From: Anarhynchus alexandrinus
Taxonomy: Eukaryota > Chordata > Aves > Charadriiformes > Charadriidae
Length of the DNA: 64,000 nucleotides
Reading direction: 5' to 3'
NCBI GenBank assembly: GCA_008711295.1
Contig: VUYV01000212.1
Location: forward strand, 264,764-328,763
Numbering within the stretch: the stretch's first letter is position 1; each line of letters starts with the position of its first letter. This document shows positions 12,399-22,816 of the stretch, piece after piece. The position numbers and the translations under genes are program-made. The notes under the pieces were generated by a model. That model worked only from the letters and a program-made list of their open reading frames with translations. It did not search any database and was not told the origin of the DNA.

Positions 12399-12608
12399 TT
12401 TATCTTTTGAATTTGAGGTTTTTCCCCTCTTCACGCCAGAAGAGAACAGACCAGTTTTCAGGGTGATGAAAATAACTTGAAAATTAATCAGTCGTGCACA
12501 GGACATTCAGGGTTTAACTGTATGTTTTTCTTCAGACATGCTTCCCCCCCCCCCCCGCCCCCGCGTTTTTCCCACAGCTTTAAATAATAAGAAGTCTTAG
12601 GTTTTTTT
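12399..12608. repeat. left copy of duplicated block flanking an assembly gap
   Basis: The block from TTTATCTTTTGAATTTGAGG through the C homopolymer is repeated at 12717 onward. The first ~145 bp appear identical. The part after the C run is degraded (AATAATAAGAAG here, AATTAATAAGCAG on the right), as at a failing read end. Two minus-strand open frames share the same 36 residues for this reason. I infer a false duplication at a contig join rather than biology. Confidence 0.85.
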
Positions 12609-12716
12609 NNNNNNNNNNNNNNNNNNNNNNNNNNNNNNNNNNNNNNNNNNNNNNNNNNNNNNNNNNNNNNNNNNNNNNNNNNNNNNNNNNNNNNNNNNNN
12701 NNNNNNNNNNNNNNNN
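12609..12716. other. assembly gap (108 N)
   Basis: A run of N separates two copies of the same sequence. The left contig ends in C-rich and T-rich homopolymer, a typical point of sequencing failure. Confidence 0.98.
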
Positions 12717-12922
12717 TTTATCTTTTGAATTTGAGGTTTTTCCCCTCTTCACGCCAGAAGAGAACAGACCAGTTTTCAGGGTGATGAAAATAACTTGAAA
12801 ATTAATCAGTCGTGCACAGGACATTCAGGGTTTAACTGTATGTTTTTCTTCAGACATGCTTCCCCCCCCACCCTGCCCCAGTGTTATTCACACAGCTTAA
12901 ATTAATAAGCAGTCTTAGATTT
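12717..12922. repeat. right copy of duplicated block flanking the gap
   Basis: It matches 12399-12608 at an offset of 318 bp and continues rightward into unique sequence. Its C-rich segment is interrupted (CCCCCCCACCCTGCCCC) and looks like the better-read version. The true locus probably holds one copy. Confidence 0.85.
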
Positions 12923-12977
12923 TTCTTCCTGATATACAACAGTTAAACTGGGACATTCAAACATGGATTTATAACTT

Positions 12978-13259
12978 CTAGACTACAAATTCTGTATAGT
13001 TACAGCGCACAAAGACAAAGCCTTCTGGAAGCAGAGTGGTGGTGGGACTCATTTGACAGTAAGGACTGCTATATTTGTAATGAAAGAGTGCACAATCAGA
13101 ATTTTTCTGAAGGTGACATGTTAATCCCTCTAGGTCTTTCACTGTGAACATCAGCAAGAGCCTGGATCTGCCATCTCTATAACTTTCCATTACGTAGGTG
13201 AAGACAGCAGTAAGAGCCTCCCTTGGTCCTACCTTCTGGAACACATACAAATGTTTCTT
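12978..13259 (-). CDS. candidate 3' exon, minus strand, gene unknown
   Basis: On the minus strand a strong acceptor (TTTTTTTTATACTTTCAG) precedes a 93-codon open frame that begins KKHLYVFQKVGPREAL and ends ...VFVRCNYTEFVV before TAG at 12980-12978. Codon choice looks protein-like, with no low-complexity bias. I do not recognise the protein. No AATAAA lies in the first 150 bp downstream. It could join exon candidates at 17.6-18.9 kb on the same strand, but its entry phase (0) does not fit the strong GTAAGT donor of the 17784-17648 segment (2 bases left over). It would fit only the weaker AGG|GTGAAG site there. Random open frames of this length occur elsewhere in the window. Confidence 0.25.
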   Translation of the reverse strand, partial: KKHLYVFQKVGPREALTAVFTYVMESYRDGRSRLLLMFTVKDLEGLTCHLQKNSDCALFHYKYSSPYCQMSPTTTLLPEGFVFVRCNYTEFVV

Positions 13260-13980
13260 CTGAAAGTATAAAAAAAACCCAAACAAACAACCGAATGTGT
13301 TCCAAAATAGAAACATCAATGCAAAGCCAATAGAACTAACTAAACTTGTTTTTTTCCAGTTAACGAAAAAAGATGGTGATTTTTACTGGTTATCATGTAA
13401 CAGTAATAACAGCATATGCCACAGTATATGAGAACCAGTAGGATGTTATGCATTGCAGTGAGTTTGTTAACAGAGATCCATAGTATCAATTTGATGGAGT
13501 GACTGTGCTGAATAATTTGGTTTATTGCAAGCGTTCTCTTAGTATAATCTGAGTATCACATTCTTTACCTTGATAGAGCTTTGATGTTCATGTCTAGCCA
13601 GGTCAGATAAAGATGATGCTACATTATCTCTGAAAAAAAAATCACATTCTACTTTAAAGCCTTATTTAACCAGCAGGATCTAAAAACAGTTCATTTGGCT
13701 CTCATAAGTATTCTGCTAAAGGAAAAAGAATGTTACTGAGATACACGTACTCATAAATAAGAGACAGCAGCTGGAACATGGTTTACTAGAGACACAACCC
13801 AGCAGGAGTACTTAAAACCCAGTGCCTAACTTTAAGCAAGGGAGTGTCCTTGTGAAGCAAAAAGATTTAGCTCACATGTTTGAGTTAGGCAAATACTTCA
13901 AATGTTTCATTAAGACTTCAGGATTTGCATGCTCTTGTCTTCTAAGTTCAAAGTAAGCTTCAGTGAACCCACAGCAATGT

Positions 13981-14069
13981 TGGGTTTTTTGTTGGTTTTT
14001 CTAGGGTGGTTGTTGTTGGGGATTTTTTTGTTGTTGTTGTTATTGTTGCTGGTTTGTTTTTTTTTTTAA
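13981..14069. repeat. T/G-rich low-complexity tract
   Basis: The + strand is almost pure T and G, including GTTGTTGTTGTTATTGTTG and two T runs. It is strongly strand-asymmetric and fits a decayed GTT microsatellite. Confidence 0.7.
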
Positions 14070-16121
14070 AGAGAGATTCTTCCATGGATAGGATTCTTTG
14101 TCAGCATAAAGTGGATAAATGTAAGACAGCACTTTCTATGCTGGGATGAGGAGTGCTGGAAGTGGACTCCATAACACCTGAACTCACATTAACATTGGTA
14201 AACGTGCACAGGGAATAAACCTTTGGGGAGGTGGTGAGCAGGTATACAGTAAGGAGAGACTGCATCTGTGTCAATGCATACAAGCACAGCTTAAAAAAAG
14301 ACAGGGCTCAAACTACAAGCAAAGAATTTAGAATTATGAGTGGAGTACGTCTTTACTGAGACACAGTGGAAAGAGTTGTGGAATCCTGGATTCACTGGAA
14401 CAGTCATTCTGTGATGTAAGCAATAGGAGGGACATACAGGAAACATCCTCTAACATTAGCAGAGATATTCTCTCTGACAATTTTGACATCTTTGCCAGAA
14501 AAAATATTTACCATTTTGAGAGTTATAAAATCCACTCAATCTTCAATATTTAATATCCTCATCCAAAAAAAAAAAAGCTGCATCTTTCTAAGCAAGGTAG
14601 AAGAGAACACAGCAATCTCAATTTGCATCTACTCAGGGTCTTTTTGAAACAAAAATACTGTAAGTGCACACTGGGGATCAAGTTTTCCTGACTGGAAGCA
14701 GCAATGAAATATGTCCTTCAGAAATCATGAAATTATTTCTCATCTTTGAACACTAAGTATAGATCTATACAGCAGAAATCTGCACAACTAAGAGCAAACT
14801 CTGTTTTCAATTAAATTTGATATTTTAAGCTAGTATTAGGAATGCCAAAAATCAGAAAACTGGTGCCAAAGTCAGCCATATAGAGAATTTTGCCCTAAAA
14901 CTGTAAAGGTTATTTATGAGGTTTCTACCATGAACAAGGCCATTGTATCTGAACAGCTCTCCTGTTCGAGCCATTTTCAGACTTTTAAGATTTTATGCTT
15001 TCAGAACACATTCTCTTTTCTTCATTGCTTTCATCTCTGGAGATGTTTATAAGATGTAACGGGGCTATTCATAGCAGGGCGTACTCCATTCTTACTACTA
15101 TACAAGAGAAAAACCCACAAACCTTCACATAAATATTGATCTTGATTCAAAATTGTCCTCGGATTTTGTACCACATCTCTAGACCAAGTTCCACCTTTCG
15201 CTGATACTGCTTCTGAGGATTCTTTGACCATCTCATTCCTTACCTTTAAGTCACATTTTTCTCGCAGTCATGACTGAGATCAGTAGTCTGATCTCCAGTG
15301 AACTACTGCTTTCAAGCAATGGCTTGCACAAGTTGTTGCAGACAGTGTGTGTAATATCCTCTTCTAGCTGAACCAAAGATCATCTGTCACCAGTCAAATT
15401 TGAACAGCAGACTGAAACGAACCCTATGAGAGGATACTATGGCTGTAAGTAGCATGAGTTTTTCTAGGGTTTATGATTATTAGAATTCAAAATTTGTGAC
15501 TGAAAGGATCATTCATGACATGACATTCAAATGTGCACGATTCCCCAGGGGTGAGGGAACCCACAACATTTATTTTGTAATATCTCATCAGATTGCATGC
15601 TGACATTTCAAAACCCCAAAACCATAGAAATACGCAGAGAAAAACACACCTATGCGCTTTCTTGCATCCTGTTCCCCTCCAATGCTATTGGTAATTTATT
15701 CACAGACCCCATTTTGCTTCCTCTACCAGCTAAAAAAATTCATACTCCAACTTTACTTCACTTTAATTCAAGTATAAACTCTTAATAGGTATCTCAAGTT
15801 TTCCCATATGAATGAAGAGACCTATTCAAACAGTCTTTTCATTTGGAAAGCTGTTCTTTGTAAATAATGCTCAGATTACCCATTGAAATATTACACTTGA
15901 GCATAATTTTGGCCTTTCAGTATCAGCTGGGGAACATGTGTGGGTGCTTTCTTGTTAACTTGCTATTTGGAGTGTTTTAAGTATTGAAACATACGTAACA
16001 AAATTTTACTATTTACTGTACAGTCAGGTCTTCTCTAAGAATGCCAAAATGGAAGTGCTGACTCAGTCATCCCTCCAATCCCCTCCCAAGAGAATGCCTT
16101 AATGAGAATACAGAAAAGCAA

Positions 16122-16180
16122 AGAGTTTGTTTTGTTTGTTGTTGTTTTTGTTGTTTGTATTTTGTTTTTTTTTAAAAAAC
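16122..16180. repeat. T/G-rich low-complexity tract
   Basis: Irregular TTTGTTTTG and TTGTTG units followed by T9 and A6. It has the same composition as the tract at 13981. Confidence 0.65.
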
Positions 16181-16496
16181 AGTTGCCTCAAATGCAAGTT
16201 AAGCAATATGATGGCAATTAGTAGACTAGTAGGAACTGCACAAGAGCGTGAACATCCAAAAAGCTTTTAAGAACTTCCTTACAGGATTTTACTCCCCAAA
16301 ATGTTACATGTTTTGCCAGGTATCTGTTGACTTATGGTAATAGGCAAACACACACCCCCAAAAAATGAGCAGTTGATAGGCTCTAGAGAAATACTATTGA
16401 CTTCTCCTAAGCAGATATAACGCAAAATGAAGAAGTGGAACACAGATAAATGCTCAGTATCCACCTCACACATTTGTCAACCATTGATCTAATACG

Positions 16497-16612
16497 GGGC
16501 GGGGGGGGGGAAGGAGAGGAACCCAAACCAAAAAAACAGCACCACAACACACCACACCAAAACAACAAAAACCAAACCAAACCCACACACACAAAACACC
16601 CACAGAAGATAT
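16497..16612. repeat. G run followed by A/C-rich low-complexity tract
   Basis: A G-rich run (GGGGCGGGGGGGGGG) leads into about 95 bases made almost only of A and C (CAAAACC, CACACACAC and similar units). The overlapping minus-strand frame of 70 codons is just this composition translated (W, V, F, C-rich). Confidence 0.7.
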
Positions 16613-17647
16613 AATCCAACTTTTTCTAATCTATCCTCAAACTAATGCTGAATAAATATCAGGGTATGTGGATAGAGAATCCTCACAGAATTTTTTGTGG
16701 ACACTTGTACTCAATTTATAGTTTGGGATATTTAAAGTACATTTCATGAAAACACTTAGTTTGGCATGATTAGTTCCATTAATCAGGAAAGTCTTAACAG
16801 GCCGCAGAACCTAGATTTAGCTGCTAGCAAATAAAATTCATTCAAGTCATGGAAGAATGCCATAGGGCTGTATTAAACAGTTACCAGTGTGTTACTTATA
16901 AAGTTCACAACCACATTTCAGAAGAAAAACCTTGTGTATTTTGTTCCTGCTCCCACCTCTGGAAACAGTATTTTGCAGACAGACGTGAGCTTGCTACAAG
17001 TTCATGTAATCTCATCCTGCCCCTAGGACCTCTTTGTTAGGGTTCAGTACTGTGCTAATCTTACCCACATCATTTTTTGTTAGCTCAAAGTACAGACAGA
17101 ACTTCTTCCGCTGTACCAGTAAGCAGTCTTGTTACCTCCCACCTCAATACTTCAGTACTTTTAGAGTTTAAGTTCAGTAGAAGTCTATTTAAGGAACAGC
17201 AACTGGAACTCATGTTCTTATGTTATCTTGATCAAAAATATAATGATCAAATTCAGTCTGGACCTGTGCAGGTATAGAAAATTTGGAATGGCCAAGAAAA
17301 ACAACTCTAAGCTGTCTGGAAGGCAAAATATGTTTCAGGTTCTGCATTTCAGCTATGTATTTATAAAGATGGCTCAGAGCCTTGTTGTGGTTTTGGAGCC
17401 CATGTAGAAACATCAACCATGCTTACTCATTTTTCAGAGTCTACTACAGCTTGAGAAATGGGAAGAAAAAAAAAATCCATCTTTTTTGTAATTAGGAGGA
17501 ATCAGTAGACTTCTTCACAAGACAGAAGAACTGAAACAGGACAAAAAGTCTGTGCGCTTCTTGAGATCACATAGTGAGTCTTAGGGACACTACACAGCAA
17601 ATGGCATCTTTTTACAGTCAAGTTAGTGAGCTATGCAAAGCACTTAC

Positions 17648-17784
17648 TTCCTAGTTAGAAAGAAGGCCTTCCTTTTCTTCACCCTGCAGATGGAGAGCAT
17701 GAAGGCTTTATGATCACAAGGCAGCTTGCCATACAAGATGTATTCCCACCCATTCACATGGCCGATATTTGTCCATTTGCTGGG
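17648..17784 (-). CDS. candidate internal exon, minus strand, gene unknown
   Basis: The minus-strand frame encodes a protein-like stretch with PSKWTNIGHVNGWEYILYG and a later KLPCDHKAFMLSICR. It ends at a near-consensus donor, AA|GTAAGTG, with two bases of a codon left over. The acceptor is uncertain: TTATCAG ending at 17785 gives phase 0, which fits the candidate exon at 18541-18370, while TTTACTCAG ending at 17856 would give a 208-bp exon in another phase. The protein is unrecognised. A weaker donor (AGG|GTGAAG) sits about 35 bp upstream of the strong one. Confidence 0.22.
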
Positions 17785-18369
17785 CTGATAAGGGTCTAAG
17801 TTTATGGAGATCATTTTTTTTTCACAACGCAACAGTTGGTTAGCAATAAAATACACTGAGTAAACAACACATCACAGCTGATATTCAGATAAGTCTGCAG
17901 CTGTAGGCTTGGAGAACTGTGTAAGTTTCAATCCTTCACAGATTTTTAGCTTTTTTTTCCTCTCTAAAGGGCAGTCCCTTTATACATAAATTTGATTATA
18001 TTGCAGATGTTTTACAATCATTAACATAAGTCAGTGCACAGGAGCAGAGATGAAAATTCCCTCTCACCCTTTTAATTATGATTACTGGTTTAAGAAATAC
18101 ATCCAACTGTTAAAGGCACACTCATGTTGCATTTCAAAATACATAGTCTGGTCCCATCAATTTTTCACTCTGAAGGTTAACTTCATGCAATCATTTTCTG
18201 AGGTCTGCTGCAGTGATAAATTGCTAGAGAAAGCAAGTTCTTGAGCCATCCTCACTACGTAACACTTCTGTAGCCAATATTGCCACTAACTTTCATCTAC
18301 ACCAGAGAGGAAACAAACTGTCTTCCTGCTCATCTCGTGTCTCAAAATGCCTTGTATTTTATATCTTAC

Positions 18370-18541
18370 CTTCAGGAGTCTCTCAAAGATCATCTTTCTA
18401 ATACTTGCATAGCAAGGATTGACTAACCTTTTTTGAGATATTTTTATAAGATGGGAGACCTCTGTTTCTACTACTTGTTCTGTAGTTCTTCCTTCTCTGT
18501 CCCTCTGGGTACATGCATAGTGCATTGCGTGACCCTCCAGG
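18370..18541 (-). CDS. candidate internal exon, minus strand, gene unknown
   Basis: The acceptor CATCTGTCACTCAG is followed by one base of a split codon and 57 open codons (LEGHAMHYACTQRDREG through FERLLK). They end at a strong donor, AAG|GTAAGA, in phase 0. The single leading base C complements the two bases left by the candidate exon at 18892-18666. The joined frame stays open across a 124-bp intron. I recognise no domain. The open frame runs past the donor to 18286, so it does not depend on splicing. Confidence 0.22.
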
Positions 18542-18665
18542 CTGAGTGACAGATGTGGTAGGTAGTAGTTCAGCTTATCAGTTTTTATCTGTCGCTTGTA
18601 CAGATGTGTCTGTGTGAGTTCTGGCACCGGTAAGCTCCTATTTCTCTCCATTGCCTAGAACTCAC

Positions 18666-18892
18666 TTGATATCATTTTTACAGAAAGAGCATTTTTCAGT
18701 CAGTTCGCATCTGCTTAACATGTGACTATACAAACATCTATTGTTGGTACAATGCCAGGGACAGTCTGGGGGCAGGAAGGGTACCTGGGAACCAGGTGGG
18801 ACAAAGTACTTTTTAAGCCACTCTTGCCTCTGAAGAAATGCATTTGAGTTGAGGTTGAGTTTCACGAGACATTTTCTGGCCAGCAATATCAG
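18666..18892 (-). CDS. candidate internal exon, minus strand, Cys-rich end, gene unknown
   Basis: After an acceptor-like CCTCTTCAG the minus strand is open for 75 codons plus two bases. The second half is Cys/His-rich (CPWHCTNNRC, then CELTEKCSFCK), which could bind metal, but the spacing matches no zinc-finger class I can name. The donor AA|GTGAGTT is near consensus. Without splicing the frame stops at TGA a few bases later, so the donor matters. Phase agrees with the candidate exon at 18541. Confidence 0.22.
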
Positions 18893-20078
18893 CTGAAGAG
18901 GCTCTTGCCCTGTCCATCCCACTTTCTCCTCTCAGCTGTCTCCTAAAACCACCAGTCACCATTGCACAGCTATTTGGGTGGCCATTTCATAACCCAGTTT
19001 GGAGAGCTGACCTGGCTCAATAACAATATATAACATTTCCCCCCTCTCATTCTCCCATAAATCTTATTTTAAAATGAGTTCTGTTCCCTGACCTGATTTT
19101 CACAGCACAGCCACACCAGCAAAACTGACAGGAAAAACAATCACCAATAATCCCCTATCAGTATTTCTATTAAGGAAATCAGTCTGACAACAGCTGTTCT
19201 CCCTCAATTTCATTGCTTTCATTTCAGAACTGCATACCCTAAACCTCGTCTTTTTCCTCAATTGCTCAGTCCTGCCACAGTTTAAAAAAAAGTCATTACC
19301 TCTGCCTACAAGTCTTTCTTCGCTCAGGAAGGGGGGTGGGGTGGGTGGGAACAAAACATAAAACTAGAATTTTAATTTTTTTTTTCTCCTAGCCACTCCT
19401 GATTATACACATGCATTTTTACCAGTCACCTATGGATATTGCTAATCATATGTAGTGGTTTGGCTGCATGTCAGAACATTTGAGTACAGTCAAATATGCT
19501 GTGGATAGGATTTGGGACGTACACTAGATATCTCAAGATAAGCTTGTAAGAAGTTCACATCCGAACCGGTCGCCTTAATTCCTTTTGGAGTCAACAGAAG
19601 GAACAGGCACTGCTAATTTGTAGTCCGACTCATCCCAATGTAGATATCCAGCCCATACTAATAAGCTTAGTTTGTTCATAGGGCTGATGCTTATAGAACT
19701 ATCCCTCCCAGAGAACGTGGGCAGACAATAGCAGGAAGCTAGGCTTTTATTCTTCATATTCACAGTAAAAGTGGCAAAGACTGATCTGATATGACAGAAA
19801 TTGACAGTGGTATTTGGCTAAGTCCCCCAAGCACCCAAATATTCATATCTGCCCGTCTCACTCCACTCACTATTATCTCTCCTTTCTGATTCCTTTCTAA
19901 TCCAGTTCTTTGCTCCCTCAGAAGAGCCTGGTTTTCCTCCAGTCTCAAAGCTAGGCACCAGACTCTATATTAATGGCTTTCCAAGAGCGCACAGCATTCC
20001 ACGATCTTACTGCCTCAACAACAATTTCTTGAGATTCATTAAATATTAAACATACATTTAGGCTCCTCTTTTTGTTTT

Positions 20079-20146
20079 TTTTGAAAAAAAAAAACAAAAA
20101 AACCAAACCAAACCAGAAAAAAAAAAACCAAACCAACCCCAAACTT
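20079..20146. repeat. A/C-rich low-complexity tract
   Basis: Runs of A interrupted by CC (AAACCAAACCAAACC units), preceded by a T-rich TTTGTTTTTTTTG. The two halves are nearly complementary and could fold back. Confidence 0.7.
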
Positions 20147-21556
20147 TTTTCAACTTTGTTTCGACTTAGCTTCTCTTGCCAGGACTAGAACAGCCTAAGG
20201 ATGCCACGTGGTATTGAGAGATCCAGAAACAATATTATATTCCCTCTCTGGCAATGCTGTTCACATTGCAATACAATAGATGGATAATCATTGAAGGACA
20301 AGATTTCCATTGTCCTAAGTGTTCCCTCCCTTTCCCCACTCTGTGCCCCTTCTGATCTTTTCCTGTACGAGGGTGGCTTGTCAACGTCCTGGTTGCCAGG
20401 ACCATCGATCCTGCCCCAGGACGTTTAAGTTCATTTCCCCATTTGTCAGATTTCTTTTCTTTTCCAGCCATTTCCTCTCCAGTATACCCATAAGAACCTA
20501 CATTTTTGCCTTTGGCCTTAAACTGCCTCCTCTTCGTTGTGTATTTTTTTTCCCCTTCTTCTCTGGCTATGTTTCCTTTTTTCCATTTCAAGCCAGAGGG
20601 CAAGTGAGCAGTGACCTCTGTAGCTGGCACCAGGACCTCTCCTGTGGCTGCATGAGAGGCAGCCAAGTCCCTTTCCCAGGAGAGGATATTCACCTCCTCA
20701 CAGCAGTTCCTCTCTGCTGAGAAGCTGAACAGAGTCAAGTCAAATTTAGATATTGATTAATCCTCTGTTTTTCTCTTTTCTCCTATGTGAATCTATGGCC
20801 TCTTTCTGTGAAGCATGGATTCTCTCAGGAGAATTAGGTGGCTATAATAAAGAGAGCTTTTTCCACATTTTTATCCCTAAAGTACAAATTTCATCTAGAA
20901 GAAACCCATGAAAATTTCAGTTTATCAGATAAAAACACAGTAATAAAAATAGTAATTAAAAGCTTATTAAATTTAAGTGTCTGGGTTAGAGCAGAGATGT
21001 ATCAGAAGTACCACAACAGTACAGTTGGTCAATTAATTTCTTGCAAATAATACTTGCTGTGAGATGTATTGCTTTCAGTGAACAAGTATTCAAACACGCA
21101 TGTTCCTGCTTTTCAGCTGGGTTGCCCTTGTGCTACTTATGAACCCAAGAAAAGCAGGAAACACCCTAAAAAATATATACATGTTTATCTCATATTATAA
21201 TATTTCCTTGCCATTAGGCTTCAAGATTAAAATTGAAGGAGGTCAGGTCTGACATGCATAGGTTTTGTTCAAGTCTATTTGTGAAACCACCGTCGCAAGC
21301 CTGCACTTATTCACTGCCCTACAAAACTATGTAATAGTGCCCTACAAGAAGTTACCCAGCACACTTCATAAGCGGCATTCGCACTGGAACCACTTGGGAT
21401 GTGTTTACTGGCCCTTGCAGGGCCCCAGTACGTGCCCCAGGCAGCAATGGCCATTGCCATTTACACTGCCTGAGGCTTTAGAAAGTGCAAATTCAGCACT
21501 AAAGGCACTGAAACAAAGACATAAAACTGACTCCTGTGTCCAAGACTCCTAATACT

Positions 21557-21585
21557 AAAAAAAAAAACCAAAAAAACCCCCCACC
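21557..21585. repeat. A- and C-homopolymer tract
   Basis: A10, CC, A7 and C6 in succession, of the same kind as the other A/C-rich tracts here. Confidence 0.6.
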
Positions 21586-21807
21586 ATACACTAATACATT
21601 AGTTACAATTTTGATTTGGCATTCAGAGTCTGTATCATCCACAGGGCACTGATTCTGTTATGATCCTAATTGCCTTCAAATCCCTTTTTGATTTAAATAG
21701 GAAATGGAGACAATTATAATCTTTCAAGGCTTCTGGCTCTCCCCAGGTTTGTTGTTGTTTTTAACATGCGTCAGGACCTTCTGTTTCAAGGTTAATTTTG
21801 GCTTCAC

Positions 21808-22202
21808 CGAGTGAAAACAGGTCGCAGTGACACGCAGCGCTTGAGCTGTCCAACTTCACGCAAACTAATTCTACGAATTCTCTGCGTTATTCTATCCCTG
21901 TTTTGCCTCTTTCCACACAGAGTGTCATAACATAACTGATTAGCACACGATAAATCCAGCAGCTCTCGGGCTAAACAAACGCAAGGATTTTGCGCTTTTT
22001 CAGAACTGATTTTAGTCGACGAACACAGGAATGCCAGCTCAAGCCCTGTAAAAAGAGAGTGAGGAATGGCACGTCTGAAGTGCCCGGCGCTGGCTGCCTG
22101 TCACAGGAATGCCACACTCCCCTTCGCTAGGGCTGCGATAAGCCCAACTATGTTTAGCAGCTTTCGCCAGCAGGCTGTATATCAGAGCAACAAAAGCTGC
22201 CG
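21808..22202. promoter_or_regulatory. CpG-rich patch, candidate regulatory element
   Basis: I count 20 CpG dinucleotides in about 395 bp. The first 600 bp of the window have only two or three. G+C is near 48%, so the observed/expected ratio is close to 0.9 by hand count. The rest of the window outside CR1 is strongly CpG-depleted. The patch is too modest in G+C to be a classical island. An unmethylated enhancer or a minor promoter fits, and so does a young insertion from an unknown CpG-rich repeat. No TATA box or start signal is evident. The short frames on both strands are unrecognised. Confidence 0.35.
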
Positions 22203-22787
22203 TTTGACACATTGGGTGTCCTGTCAGCACAAAAATGCTTTAACCTTTAGTTGGTCTTGCACATACTGTTAACAGTAGGGCCACGTATAAATCTAGGTAA
22301 TCCCGGGAAAATGGTGAGGTGGGAAGGAGGTTAAAAATTGGTGTGAATTAAATAATGAATTGGTTTGAGGGAGCTGAGACAAACAGATCTCACTGTAGTG
22401 CTTCAGTAACGAGAAATTGACTTCATGCTTTTCCTGATGTTGCTGTAAAGTCCTGTGGGACTTACAGCTTCCAAGTTGTGGGAAACGAACTTTATCAGAA
22501 CAGAGAACCCTGGAAACCAAACTTAAAAGACAAAACAAGGCAGAGACACTAGTTTTCTCTACAGAAAAGCTGTCCTAGAAAAGTAAATTCTGCACTAATA
22601 GTCACTGAAACACAAAGTCATTTAAAAGAAAAGCACCTTAAGATATCCAATGAAATGCATTTTCTTTAAAGCTGCAAGTACTGACACAACAGCATAATTG
22701 GGATATGATCTGGAAGTCCAGGGTGATTTGCACTCAGAAATGTTTACACCTCTAGACATCTTATTACCAAGGTTAATATCTTGAATA

Positions 22788-22816
22788 AAAAAAAAAAATA
22801 TAAATATATATATATC
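22788..22816. repeat. A run and AT microsatellite
   Basis: A11 followed by TATAAATATATATATAT. Confidence 0.7.

Larger units (their letters stand above)
13260..17647. other. AT-rich DNA without recognisable gene
   Basis: The stretch contains the low-complexity tracts near 13980, 16120 and 16500, and otherwise single-copy-looking DNA. Open frames here are below 80 codons and show no recognisable motif. Confidence 0.5.
18893..21807. other. AT-rich DNA without recognisable gene
   Basis: The block holds the longest non-CR1 frame in the window (20738-20235 minus, 167 codons), overlapping a 133-codon frame on the other strand. Both fall in K/E- or P/F-rich compositional DNA with no homology signal I can see. 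Low-complexity tracts at 20079 and 21557 are listed separately. Confidence 0.5.

Noticed and set aside
14950..14980. GTTCGA word like a tRNA T-loop
   Set aside because: No acceptor stem or B-box/A-box pair can be folded around it. No tRNA was found anywhere in the window.
18286..18651. 121-codon minus-strand open frame taken as a single intronless gene
   Set aside because: No start context or homology. Only the part between good splice sites (18541-18370) was kept as a low-confidence exon candidate.
19452..19480. TGTAGTGGTTT start resembling an LTR edge
   Set aside because: A single short match with no paired LTR, primer-binding site or internal sequence, so no endogenous retrovirus can be claimed.
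20235..20738. 167-codon minus-strand open frame, the longest outside CR1
   Set aside because: It lies in compositionally biased DNA with a 133-codon frame open on the opposite strand. The peptide has no recognisable domain and there is no convincing splice or start context.
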